NCBI GenBank assembly: GCA_023443725.1
Contig: JAEZTF010000010.1
Span: 1-64,000, forward strand
Reading direction: 5' to 3'
Length of the DNA: 64,000 nt
Source of the DNA: Candidatus Parcubacteria bacterium
Lineage (GTDB): Bacteria > Patescibacteriota > Microgenomatia > UBA12405
Each line of letters starts with the position of its first letter. Position 1 is the stretch's first letter. Below are positions 49,362 through 58,026 of this stretch, in pieces. Under the pieces are notes generated by a model. It was not told where the DNA came from, searched no databases, and saw nothing but the letters and a program-made list of their open reading frames with translations. Position numbers and translations under genes: made by a program.

Positions 49362-50531
49362 TCAGCCGTTTTTTCTTAAAAAAGCAGGGATATCAAATTC
49401 GTCAACTATATCAACGCCAGTAGGTATATCTTTATCACCTAAAAATTTTTTAATTTGATGATCACTTAATTCTTTTACTTCTAAAGAATTAGCAGTGGGT
49501 GTTTGTTGAATAATTGGATCTCTATCTATTTGAGGTATTGGTTTTTTTATAGAACTGTAAAATTGACTTTTAGTATTATCAAATCCAGTAGCAATAACAG
49601 AAATTTTTATTTTTCCTTTTAATTCTTTATCGATAGTAGTACCAAAAATAATATTGGCATCTGGAGCACTTCTTTCAGTTATGGTTCTAGCAGCTTCTTC
49701 TATTTCGGCCATAGTAAGATCTGGTCCTCCAGTAATATTAATCAAGACACCTCTAGCACCTTGAATTTCGACTTCAACCAAAGGTGAGTTAATGGCTTCT
49801 TCGACTGCTTTTTTAGCTCGAGAATCACCTTCTGCTTCTCCTACTCCCATAAGTGCAGTACCAGCATTACTCATAACAGATTTGATATCGGCAAAGTCTA
49901 AATTTATTAATCCTGGATTAGTAATAAGATCAGCAATAGCTTTCGTACCTTTATTTAGTACTGAATCGGCAATTTTGAAAGCTTCTAAAAGAGTGGCCTT
50001 ATCGTTAACTACTTCCATAACTTTTTGGTTTGGAATGACAATTAAGGTATCGACATTATTGCGTAATTGAGAAATTCCCTCTTCAGCATTAGTCATACGA
50101 CGAGTTCCTTCAAAAGCAAATGGTTTGGTGACTACTCCAATAGTTAGAATACCTAATTCTTTTTTGGCTATTTGAGCAATTATAGGAGCTGCTCCGGTGC
50201 ATGTTCCTCCACCCATTCCACCAGTAATAAAAACCATATCTGTACCAGCTAAAACTTCTTTGATTCTTTCCTTAGATTCTTCGGCTGCCTTTTGACCCAT
50301 TTGAGGATTACCTCCAGCACCTAAACCTTTGGTTAGTTTTTCTCCTATTTGAATTTTTATTGGGGCAAGAGAATTTAATAAAGCTTGTGAATCGGTGTTT
50401 ACGGCAATAAAATCAACTCCAATAATACTATCTTCGGAAATCATCGAATTAATAGCATTATTACCGCCGCCACCGACACCGATGACTTTAATTTTGGCAA
50501 ATTGTCCAGTTAATGTTTTTACTAATCCCAT
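49362..50531 (-). CDS. ftsZ: Cell division protein FtsZ
   Basis: The 389-residue tubulin homologue has the GTP-binding signature G-G-M-G-G-G-T-C-T-G near residue 106, the N-terminal G-V-G-G-G-G-N-N, and the T7 loop N-L-D-F-A-D near residue 214. The last residues (V-D-E-F-D-I-P-A-F-L-R-K-N) form the conserved peptide that binds FtsA. It assembles the division ring. It is 2 bp downstream of ftsA. Confidence 0.97.
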   Translation of the reverse strand: MGLVKTLTGQFAKIKVIGVGGGGNNAINSMISEDSIIGVDFIAVNTDSQALLNSLAPIKIQIGEKLTKGLGAGGNPQMGQKAAEESKERIKEVLAGTDMVFITGGMGGGTCTGAAPIIAQIAKKELGILTIGVVTKPFAFEGTRRMTNAEEGISQLRNNVDTLIVIPNQKVMEVVNDKATLLEAFKIADSVLNKGTKAIADLITNPGLINLDFADIKSVMSNAGTALMGVGEAEGDSRAKKAVEEAINSPLVEVEIQGARGVLINITGGPDLTMAEIEEAARTITERSAPDANIIFGTTIDKELKGKIKISVIATGFDNTKSQFYSSIKKPIPQIDRDPIIQQTPTANSLEVKELSDHQIKKFLGDKDIPTGVDIVDEFDIPAFLRKNG

Positions 50532-50533
50532 AG

Positions 50534-51790
50534 TTACGGTAAGATAGGCTCAATTAATTTTTTGACTCGACCAATAATACCTCCAAAATTTAGTTTTATT
50601 TTTCTGTTCGAAGAAGAACTAGAAGTATTGTCTTTGTTTTCTCTAGCCGTCATAAGTAAACCAATAGTACTAGTGTATGCAGGATTGAGAATATCATCGA
50701 CGATACCTCCCATTTTTGGGGGAAAAGCAATTCTAAAAGGTAAAGGAATTATTTTTTCACAAATTTCTTTTGCATTGACGGTTTGGGCACCACCACCAGT
50801 AAGAACAATTCCGGCTGGAATTACATGATGCAAATTGGCTGACTCTAATTGATTAAAAATTAGATTAAATATTTCTTCAAGTCTTGGTTTGATAATTCCA
50901 TTAGTGGCAGTTTGAATTGATATTTTTCTGTTTTTATCAAGAGAATCTATATCTAGTTTGGAAATTTCAATCTCATCATCAAAGTTTTTATTTTCAACTA
51001 ACTTGTTTAATTTAAGTTTTATTTTTTCAGCATCATCAAGAGAAAATCTTAGTCCTATAGCCAAATCATTAGTAACATTATTAGCACCGATAGGAATCAC
51101 TGAAGAAAATATAGGAGCACCTTCATTAAAAACAGTGATAGTAGTAACACTACCACCGATATCTACAAGTGCGACTCCTAATTCTTTTTCGGTTTCACTT
51201 AGACTGGCTTTTGCAGCAGCTAAACCAGAAAAAGTAAGATTGTTTATATGGATACCAATATCTTCAAGACATTTTCTAAGATTTTTAAGTGACGGCGTTG
51301 AAGCTAGAACAATGTGAGTTTCTACTTCAAGCCTAGTACCATTCATACCAATAGGATCGACTACTCCTTCTTGACCATCAACAGTATATTTAATTGGTAT
51401 TATGTGAATTATTTCTTTTCCAGGTGGTATAGCGATGGCCTTAGCGGCTTCAACTACTCGATTAATATCATTTTGGTCAATTTCACCGTTGGGGTTGCTA
51501 ATAGCTACTACACCATGTGAGTTAACAGATTCGATATATGGTGCTGATAAAGAGATAGAAGCAGAATTGATTTGAAAACCAGCCATTCTTTCAGCAGATT
51601 CTATACTTTGAGTAATAGTGTTGGATGCTTGGTCAATATTAATAATTTGACCTTTTCTAAAACCTGTGGCAGGGATTGAAGATACAGCAATAATATTAAA
51701 TTTATCCTCTACTTCCTGATATTGACCGATTATAGTGGTTACTTTTGAAGTTCCGATATCAATGCCACTAATTGTTTTTGAGTGTTGCAT
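50534..51790 (-). CDS. ftsA: Cell division protein FtsA
   Basis: The 418-residue actin-like protein begins G-I-D-I-G-T-S-K-V, has V-D-I-G-G-S-V-T-T near residue 205 and I-V-L-T-G-G-G-A near 330. The C-terminal amphipathic stretch (G-I-I-G-R-V-K-K-L-I-E-P-I-L) is the membrane anchor. It tethers FtsZ to the membrane. It overlaps the FtsQ-like gene by 23 bp. Confidence 0.96.
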   Translation of the reverse strand: MQHSKTISGIDIGTSKVTTIIGQYQEVEDKFNIIAVSSIPATGFRKGQIINIDQASNTITQSIESAERMAGFQINSASISLSAPYIESVNSHGVVAISNPNGEIDQNDINRVVEAAKAIAIPPGKEIIHIIPIKYTVDGQEGVVDPIGMNGTRLEVETHIVLASTPSLKNLRKCLEDIGIHINNLTFSGLAAAKASLSETEKELGVALVDIGGSVTTITVFNEGAPIFSSVIPIGANNVTNDLAIGLRFSLDDAEKIKLKLNKLVENKNFDDEIEISKLDIDSLDKNRKISIQTATNGIIKPRLEEIFNLIFNQLESANLHHVIPAGIVLTGGGAQTVNAKEICEKIIPLPFRIAFPPKMGGIVDDILNPAYTSTIGLLMTARENKDNTSSSSSNRKIKLNFGGIIGRVKKLIEPILP

Positions 51791-52145
51791 AAGGATGATC
51801 GATGCTAAGATCGACTAAATTAAATTGTCTATTATTCATTTTAGCTGTTTTAGAAAGATCTTGCAAAGATACAATTTGCCAATATGGATCTTTTTGAGTA
51901 GAAATAATAACTTTAACTAAATTATTATTGTTATCTTGTAAATAAAATTCAACTTCATTTAAATAATCTCTAATAGTTAAATTAATAGGATCTAATTGAC
52001 TGGTTTTAAAAGCATTGTTTAATTTATCGTAAAAATCGTTTTGGTTTGATTTTGGAGTAATAGTTGAGGGATAAGTTTTAATTATAGTAAAAGCAATTAT
52101 TCCAATAGTTAAAGTCAAACTAAAAATGATTTTAAATAATTTCAT
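51768..52145 (-). CDS. Short FtsQ-position membrane protein
   Basis: The 125-residue protein has one N-terminal membrane helix (about residues 4-22) and a small external domain ending F-N-L-V-D-L-S-I-D-H-P-Y-A-T-L, reminiscent of the last strand of FtsQ/DivIB. The POTRA domain of normal FtsQ (about 250 residues) is missing. Its position between murG and ftsA is exactly where ftsQ lies in many bacteria. A reduced FtsQ is a reasonable guess, not a proven one. Confidence 0.5.
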   Translation of the reverse strand: MKLFKIIFSLTLTIGIIAFTIIKTYPSTITPKSNQNDFYDKLNNAFKTSQLDPINLTIRDYLNEVEFYLQDNNNNLVKVIISTQKDPYWQIVSLQDLSKTAKMNNRQFNLVDLSIDHPYATLKNN

Positions 52146-53223
52146 AAATTAACTTTAATAGTTTCAGATTAATTTGATTTTTTATATTTTTATTCTGAAA
52201 CTTTATTAGTTTTAGTGAATTGATGGATGATAAAAGATTCTTACTGTTTAATTGGGATTGATCAATAATAATAGTTTGTTGTGGTAATTGTTGTTTAACC
52301 CAATTAGCATTTATTAACTGTTCATTTTGTTGACTTTTGGGCAAAGGAATCAGAATGGATCTTTGATTAAAAGCAACAATTTCTTGGCTAGTATTAGCAC
52401 CACTTCGACTAATAATTATTGAGGCTTTTTTGAAAATCCACCCCATATATTCTGTTTTTATATAATCAAAAGGATAATAATTTTTATATTTTGAAGACAA
52501 TTTTTTAAATTTCTCGAAGTCTAATGGTCCAGTTTGATGAATAATTAAAAAATCTTTTAAGTTTGGTAAGATTTTTTTAATAGTTAAGTTAATAACATGC
52601 GATCCTTGATTACCAGCGGTAATATAAATAATTGGTTTTTGGTTAGATTTAATTGAAGGAATTTTAATTTCTTGAGTAAATAATTCATAGCGGAGTAAAT
52701 TTCCAGTAACAGCGGTTTTTGTTTTAGGTAAACTTTTTAATTGTTTTTGATTGTCGAAAGACAAGGCAATTTTAGTTACAAACAAACTGTTTATTTTTGT
52801 GGTTAAGCTATTAGTAGCGGTTTGTTCATGAGTAATAGTAGGAATGTGTTTTAAACAACCATTAATGATTACAGGAACAGAAACATAACCACCAAAAGAA
52901 ACAATTACATCAGGTTTAATTTTGACTATAATTCTTTTTGATTCAAAAAAACCAATTATAGTTTTTTTTATACCTCTAAGAGTATTGGGAAAGTACTTAC
53001 GATCAAATTTACCACATTCAATACCAAAATAACTTATCCCCAATTCAGGAATAATCTTTGATTCAATTGACTTTTCTTGGCCTTCCGAAGAATTTAATTT
53101 ACGGCCAATATAATAAATGGTCCAATTAAATTTGGAGTCATTTTTAAGTTGACGAATCAGTTCTAGAGCTGGTGTGAGATGAGTGCCGGTGATGATGATT
53201 ATCTTTGTTATCTTTTGACTCAT
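52132..53223 (-). CDS. murG: MurG-like UDP-GlcNAc transferase
   Basis: The 363-residue GT-B protein starts with G-T-H-L-T-P-A-L (MurG G-loop variant), has I-V-S-F-G-G-Y-V-S-V-P near residue 110, A-G-N-Q-G-S-H-V-I-N near 202, and S-R-S-G-A-N-T-S-Q-E near 270. It adds GlcNAc to lipid I. Its start lies 80 bp inside the end of ftsW. Confidence 0.92.
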   Translation of the reverse strand: MSQKITKIIIITGTHLTPALELIRQLKNDSKFNWTIYYIGRKLNSSEGQEKSIESKIIPELGISYFGIECGKFDRKYFPNTLRGIKKTIIGFFESKRIIVKIKPDVIVSFGGYVSVPVIINGCLKHIPTITHEQTATNSLTTKINSLFVTKIALSFDNQKQLKSLPKTKTAVTGNLLRYELFTQEIKIPSIKSNQKPIIYITAGNQGSHVINLTIKKILPNLKDFLIIHQTGPLDFEKFKKLSSKYKNYYPFDYIKTEYMGWIFKKASIIISRSGANTSQEIVAFNQRSILIPLPKSQQNEQLINANWVKQQLPQQTIIIDQSQLNSKNLLSSINSLKLIKFQNKNIKNQINLKLLKLIYEII

Positions 53224-54313
53224 GATTTGAGTATAGCAGGGTTGTGTTATTTTTTTCGATATTATGAACCAACCCGATGGCGGCGGCTAAAGTAGTTAAA
53301 GATGATCCACCATAAGAAATAAATGGTAAAGGAACTCCGGTTAAAGGGATAATACCAGCAATTGCTGAAACATTAATTAATGTTTGATAAGTAATCCATA
53401 AAGCAGTGCCTGAAACTATAAGAGATTGAAAATTGTCAGGAATAATATTGGCTAATTTAAACAAATAAGAAATTAAAGAAATATAAACAATTATTATAGA
53501 AAATAATCCGATGAATCCGGTTTCTTCACCAATAACCGCCAGAATGGAATCAGTAGATATTTTTGGAAGAAAACTATATTTTTGATCTGAATTAGCAAAA
53601 CCTTTACCAAAAAAACCACCAGAAGCTAGAGTTAAAGTAATTTGATTACTATGATATGAAGCCGTGTTTTGATTTTGTTCAGGATTTAGCATAGTTTTTA
53701 ATCTAGCAGACCTATAAGGAGAAGTTAAAACCAATATCAAACTAATCGAAACTAAAAAAACACAAAATGTAAGAAGTGAGCTAATTTTGCCACCCCCAAG
53801 GTAATAAAGTGAAATAGAAATAGCCGATATTAAAATAGCTGTACTTAAATTTGGTTCTATAATTATTAGTACAAAAGGAATACCTAAATAAACAACCAAG
53901 TTTTTTAATTGACAATTTTCACTTTTTGAAAAAAATTTTGAAAGAAATAACACTAAACTCAGTTTTAAAATTTCTGATGGTTGAAATTTAACGATGCCCA
54001 AATTCAACCAACGATGAGCTCCAAGAGTTTCATCACTAAATCCTGGAATAATAACTAATATCAAAGCAATAATTGAAAAAATAAAAAATAAAGGAATATA
54101 TTTTTGAATAGTTTTAAGTTTTATCTTAGAAAAAATAAAATAAACTACAAAACTAATTATTAACCAAAGACTTTGTTTTCTAAGAAAGAAAAACTTATCT
54201 CCAATACTAGTAGTAGCTTCACTAAGTGAAGCAATGGAAATAAAAATAATTCCAATAGCAATTAGAATAGAAATTAGGGAAATTAAAGGTGATTTAAATG
54301 CTGACGGTTTCAT
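53144..54313 (-). CDS. ftsW: FtsW-like SEDS glycosyltransferase
   Basis: The SEDS motifs are present: G-A-H-R-W-L-N-L-G near residue 103, A-S-G-G-F-F-G-K-G near 224, and G-V-P-L-P-F-I-S-Y-G-G-S near 325. I start at ATG 54313 (MKPSAFKSPL), giving 389 residues; an in-frame ATG at 54436 would add 41 residues from within the preceding gene. The last 30 residues are a His/Ser-rich tail that lies entirely over the start of murG, an unusual 80-bp overlap. Together with the PBP gene it would make septal wall. Confidence 0.9.
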   Translation of the reverse strand: MKPSAFKSPLISLISILIAIGIIFISIASLSEATTSIGDKFFFLRKQSLWLIISFVVYFIFSKIKLKTIQKYIPLFFIFSIIALILVIIPGFSDETLGAHRWLNLGIVKFQPSEILKLSLVLFLSKFFSKSENCQLKNLVVYLGIPFVLIIIEPNLSTAILISAISISLYYLGGGKISSLLTFCVFLVSISLILVLTSPYRSARLKTMLNPEQNQNTASYHSNQITLTLASGGFFGKGFANSDQKYSFLPKISTDSILAVIGEETGFIGLFSIIIVYISLISYLFKLANIIPDNFQSLIVSGTALWITYQTLINVSAIAGIIPLTGVPLPFISYGGSSLTTLAAAIGLVHNIEKNNTTLLYSNHESKDNKDNHHHRHSSHTSSRTDSST

Positions 54314-55427
54314 TGGCAGATTTGATAATTGAGGGTTTGATATTGATAGGATTGTTTTGATTAGAAAATGGAATAAAATCTCGATAACGACTACAGGTAT
54401 TATTTGATTTATCTTTTTTGGTAATTTCAGAACCAATGATTTTAGAATTGTAAAATCTTTTATTTTCTTGAGGGATATCTATTTTTGTTTCTATTGGTAA
54501 GAATGATAAAAGATGAAAGAAAAAAAGTGAATTAATATTATTTCTAATTTCGATTTGATGGTAAAGATCAAAAGAAGCTGTTAATCTTGGATTACATTCT
54601 AAAATGAAAACTTCTTCTTGATCAGTTACAAAAAAATCTAGACCAAAGAAACCATGATAATCAAAATTTGATAATACATCGGCAAGTTGTTCAGTTAAAA
54701 TTTTAATTTTTTCAACAATTTTTGTTGGAGCAAACGATGGCCATTGTCGACCAACAGTAGTGAAAGGGTTTTGAGTAAATTGAGAAAGTCCAGTATATTG
54801 TAGTCCCGGTGGACTTTGAATTAGACCAGCGTTGGTAAGACAACAATTATTAATTAATGAATAACCAGATAAAAATGGTGTAAATTTTACTGGAGTTTGA
54901 AGTGGAATTTTATCTTTTATATCTTCCCAATTTGATGAACTAAAGGTGCTTTTACCAGCCCAACCGAATCTGGTTTGAAGAACTAAATGTTTATTTAATA
55001 CTTGTTGATATTTTTCAAAGTTTTCTTGATTGAATTTATCAATAATTGATGGAATTGTAGGTAAATAATGTTTTTTACAAAGTTTAGAAAAATTTATTTT
55101 ATCTTCTAAAAAGCGATTTATTTTGGCTGGATTAGCGGCGTAAATCCAATTTTTTTGATGACAGATATGTTCTATCTTTCCCGAAGGTTTGAATGGAATT
55201 ATAACTGCTTGGTGGCCAGTTTGTTTAATTTTGTTTTTAATAAAATTAATAGTTATGACTTCTGATAATAATTTCCCCGAATTTTTAATTTTATTGTTTA
55301 AATTCAAAATATCTGAATTTAATAAATAAAAATTACTTATTTCTTTAATATTGATAGTTAAAAACTTATCAACACTAATAAAGAAAAAATCAAAATTACT
55401 ATTTTGAAGTGTGTTAATTAGATTCAT
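54294..55427 (-). CDS. ATP-grasp ligase of the wall cluster
   Basis: The 377-residue protein has the ATP-grasp features: a Lys/Arg strand L-V-L-Q-T-R-F-G-W-A-G-K near residue 155 and the metal-binding E-C-N-P-R near residue 290. It joins a carboxylate to an amine via acyl phosphate. It resembles the PylC/carbamoyl-phosphate-synthase branch more than D-Ala-D-Ala ligase. It overlaps the PLP enzyme gene by 4 bp, so the two probably serve one short pathway. Confidence 0.75.
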   Translation of the reverse strand: MNLINTLQNSNFDFFFISVDKFLTINIKEISNFYLLNSDILNLNNKIKNSGKLLSEVITINFIKNKIKQTGHQAVIIPFKPSGKIEHICHQKNWIYAANPAKINRFLEDKINFSKLCKKHYLPTIPSIIDKFNQENFEKYQQVLNKHLVLQTRFGWAGKSTFSSSNWEDIKDKIPLQTPVKFTPFLSGYSLINNCCLTNAGLIQSPPGLQYTGLSQFTQNPFTTVGRQWPSFAPTKIVEKIKILTEQLADVLSNFDYHGFFGLDFFVTDQEEVFILECNPRLTASFDLYHQIEIRNNINSLFFFHLLSFLPIETKIDIPQENKRFYNSKIIGSEITKKDKSNNTCSRYRDFIPFSNQNNPINIKPSIIKSANETVSI

Positions 55428-56245
55428 CTTTTGGCACCGGTTAAAAGAATAACTGGAAAGTTTCCAACATCGATTCCATTTTTAATCGCTTTTTGATAAC
55501 CGGCTAAAGCTAATGATCCTTCTAAAGAAGTAAAAATATTTTTAGATTCGAGTAGTTGATTGGCTAATAAAATAGCTTCATTTTGAACAGTAAAAGCCGA
55601 ACCATTACAATTCTTAATATTTGAAATAATTTTGTCTTTTAGGGGTATAAATTTTACAGATAAAGCATCAGTAATTAGTCTGTTTTCAGGTATAAAGTTG
55701 TTATCAAAGCGTTTGGAAATAGGACAGTTACTGGCCGATTGAACAGCAAAAATCTTAGTTGAAGGTGGAAGTTTTTGGGCAATTCCGAGAAGGGTAGTAC
55801 CACTACCAACAGGAATAAAAATACTGCTAATTTGTGGTAAATCTTGAATAACTTCTAAGGCAATTTGTTGATATCCGATTAAAGCTGAAGGATCGGTTGA
55901 TTGACGAAGTAGATAAACTTGTTTACTTTTTGCATATTTAATAGCATCGCTAATAGGTTGGTCACTTAAAATAATTTCAGCAGAGTATTGCTTTAAAAGA
56001 TCTAATTTCTTTTGATTTACTTTTGAAGATAAAAATATAGTTAATTCAATCTGATTGATTTGGCAAAAATGAGCCGCTGAAATTGCTGCATTACCAGTAC
56101 TAGAGATAACAGCTTTAGTGAAACCAAGATGTTTTAAGTTTTCTATTTGAAACGGTATGGCTCTATCTTTAGCTGAACCGGTTGGGTTTTGGTCTTCCCT
56201 TTTTAAATAAAAATTGTCTATTTTAACTAAAGGAGTATTTGTCAT
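55424..56245 (-). CDS. Fold type II PLP enzyme, threonine-synthase-like
   Basis: The 273-residue protein has the PLP Lys in N-P-T-G-S-A-K-D-R-A near residue 26, S-S-T-G-N-A-A-I near residue 49, and the phosphate loop G-S-G-T-T near residue 147. It is smaller than threonine synthase (350-490 residues). Reactions of this fold include beta-replacement, elimination and racemisation. The partner ATP-grasp gene suggests that it makes an amino acid for wall or lipid precursors. Confidence 0.75.
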   Translation of the reverse strand: MTNTPLVKIDNFYLKREDQNPTGSAKDRAIPFQIENLKHLGFTKAVISSTGNAAISAAHFCQINQIELTIFLSSKVNQKKLDLLKQYSAEIILSDQPISDAIKYAKSKQVYLLRQSTDPSALIGYQQIALEVIQDLPQISSIFIPVGSGTTLLGIAQKLPPSTKIFAVQSASNCPISKRFDNNFIPENRLITDALSVKFIPLKDKIISNIKNCNGSAFTVQNEAILLANQLLESKNIFTSLEGSLALAGYQKAIKNGIDVGNFPVILLTGAKR

Positions 56246-56288
56246 ATAATTGGCTAATTATACTAATTATATATTTTTTATCTTTAAT

Positions 56289-56453
56289 ATGACAGAAACA
56301 AAGAAAGTTAAATGTCCTGATTGTGGAGCTGAAATTTTATTATCTGGAACTGAAGAAGTCGGTGATATTTTGGAATGTGGCGAGTGTGGTACTGAAGTAG
56401 AAATTACTTCTATTGATCCTCTTTCTTTTAGAGAATTAGTCGAAGAGAAATAA
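56289..56453 (+). CDS. LysW-like zinc-binding carrier protein
   Basis: The 54-residue protein has two C-x2-C pairs (C-P-D-C-G-A-E-I and C-G-E-C-G-T-E-V) and the S-I-D-P-L segment of LysW/ArgW amino-group carriers. The C-terminal E-D-W-G-E tail whose Glu is modified in true LysW is replaced by R-E-L-V-E-E-K. It is the only plus-strand gene in the cluster and lies beside an ATP-grasp gene, as LysW does beside LysX. The ATG at 56289 is used; an in-frame start at 56250 would add a hydrophobic stretch. Confidence 0.7.
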   Translation: MTETKKVKCPDCGAEILLSGTEEVGDILECGECGTEVEITSIDPLSFRELVEEK

Positions 56454-57008
56454 TCTGTAAATACCTTGATTCTCAAAATTCAGATCAGTTAAATCGGCTT
56501 GTCCATAATGAACTCCCCTATTATCTCTTGAACTATCGACATATAAAATAATATTGTCTTTTTTCTCGATGATAAACAAAACATGATGACCATTCTTTTG
56601 ACGAACTAGGTCGCCAGTTTGAATATCAGTAATATTTGTAATTTTTTTTGATAAAGGAGTGGAAGTTAACATGTCAGCAGAAGTTTTTCGAGGATTAAGA
56701 TCTACTTTTTTATTGATCAAAGAACCATAGAATATTAGCAACTGACAAACTAATCCGGAGCAATCGATACCGATTTTATTTTTCTTTTGAAAATTGTAAA
56801 TTTCTCTTTCTGAAAGATTTAATAATTTTAAATTTTCTTGGTTAGCCAATTCAACAGTTTTAAGAGCGATATCTTTAGCGTTTCCCTTACCTCCCATAAA
56901 TCCCTCTTTGATTATTTTGCCGTCTTTTAAAGTATTCTTCCAATATGGAATACCGATGTATTTACTGATTTCTAATTTTAATTGATTGATTAATTCAGGC
57001 CCAACCAT
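56436..57008 (-). CDS. NlpC/P60-type cysteine peptidase
   Basis: The 190-residue protein has the catalytic Cys in G-I-D-C-S-G-L-V near residue 84 and a His in G-H-H-V-L-F-I near 140. A polar third residue follows in Y-V-D-S-S. NlpC/P60 enzymes cleave peptides of peptidoglycan. No signal peptide is visible with the ATG 57008 start, which I prefer; 57044 would extend into mraY. Export or cytosolic recycling is therefore open. It overlaps mraY and converges with the LysW-like gene. Confidence 0.82.
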   Translation of the reverse strand: MVGPELINQLKLEISKYIGIPYWKNTLKDGKIIKEGFMGGKGNAKDIALKTVELANQENLKLLNLSEREIYNFQKKNKIGIDCSGLVCQLLIFYGSLINKKVDLNPRKTSADMLTSTPLSKKITNITDIQTGDLVRQKNGHHVLFIIEKKDNIILYVDSSRDNRGVHYGQADLTDLNFENQGIYRLFLFD

Positions 57009-58024
57009 AATCCAAAAATAGCTAAAATAATACCAGCTAACCAAGCACGAGTAACAATTTTAGGTTCTTCCCAACCAATTTTTTGCAAAGTAAGATGAAT
57101 AGGAGCAGCTGGAAAAACTTTTTTACCAAAATATTTTTTACTAAAAATCTGAATAGCACTACTCATACCTTCAATGATGAATGGAGAACCAATAATTAAT
57201 AATGGAACTATTTTTCCTAAAAGAATAGCAATTACGGCAAATGTAGCGCCAAATGATAAAGCTCCGACGTCACCCAACCAAATTCTGGCTGGATAAACAT
57301 TAAAATATAAAAAGGCGATTAATGATCCTAACCATAGTGACAAAAATAAAGAAGTTGGAGTATCTAATGAGGTATTTGATAAAAACCAAAAAGCAAACAA
57401 AGCTATCATTAATAAACCACAAGACAGACCATCTAAACCATCAGTAATATTAAAAAAGTTGGTAAAAGCAGTGATGATGATGGTGGATATGGGGATAAAA
57501 AATAAACCTAAGTGAATTGGTCCAAAAAAAGGTATGTAGAAAAAATCTATTTTTAATTTTAGATAAATAAGAAAAGAAATAATAACTGATAAAAGTAATT
57601 GAAGAATAAGTTTATGAATTAATCTAAGTCCAAAAAAACCAGTTTTTTTGAAACCAAAAAACTTATAAATATCATCATAAAGTCCAAGAATACCAAAACT
57701 AATAAAAGTAAAAAAGATTATTTCTAACTCATAATTTATTTGAAAATTAGAAGAAATAAATATTTTGGAAAATTTTAATATAGGAAATAGAATTAAAAAC
57801 ATAACACAAACAGCAATGATGATTAAGAGTCCTCCACCTACAGGTGTGCCACTTTTTGAGTTATGAAATTTATCAAAAATAGGTGTTTTGTTATTTTGAA
57901 AATCGGTTGTTTGTTGTTTTTGACGTTGAAATTTGAGTTTGTAAAGAAGATTGATAAATGGAACAACTAAAGTACTAGAAATAAAGAAGGAAAAAAGTAA
58001 TAGACCTAAATAAAGATGAATCAT
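56990..58024 (-). CDS. mraY: Phospho-MurNAc-pentapeptide transferase MraY
   Basis: The 344-residue protein has ten membrane helices. The MraY motifs are present: D-D-I-Y-K-F near residue 118, F-F-N-I-T-D-G-L-D-G-L near 200, and W-L-G-D-V-G-A-L-S-F-G-A near 255. It moves phospho-MurNAc-peptide to undecaprenyl phosphate, giving lipid I. It lies 2 bp after murA. Confidence 0.94.
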   Translation of the reverse strand: MIHLYLGLLLFSFFISSTLVVPFINLLYKLKFQRQKQQTTDFQNNKTPIFDKFHNSKSGTPVGGGLLIIIAVCVMFLILFPILKFSKIFISSNFQINYELEIIFFTFISFGILGLYDDIYKFFGFKKTGFFGLRLIHKLILQLLLSVIISFLIYLKLKIDFFYIPFFGPIHLGLFFIPISTIIITAFTNFFNITDGLDGLSCGLLMIALFAFWFLSNTSLDTPTSLFLSLWLGSLIAFLYFNVYPARIWLGDVGALSFGATFAVIAILLGKIVPLLIIGSPFIIEGMSSAIQIFSKKYFGKKVFPAAPIHLTLQKIGWEEPKIVTRAWLAGIILAIFGLWLGLN

Positions 58025-58026
58025 AA

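Noticed and set aside
56250..56288. Longer start for the LysW-like protein
   Set aside because: It would add a hydrophobic stretch not found in LysW; the ATG at 56289 gives the normal zinc-ribbon start.
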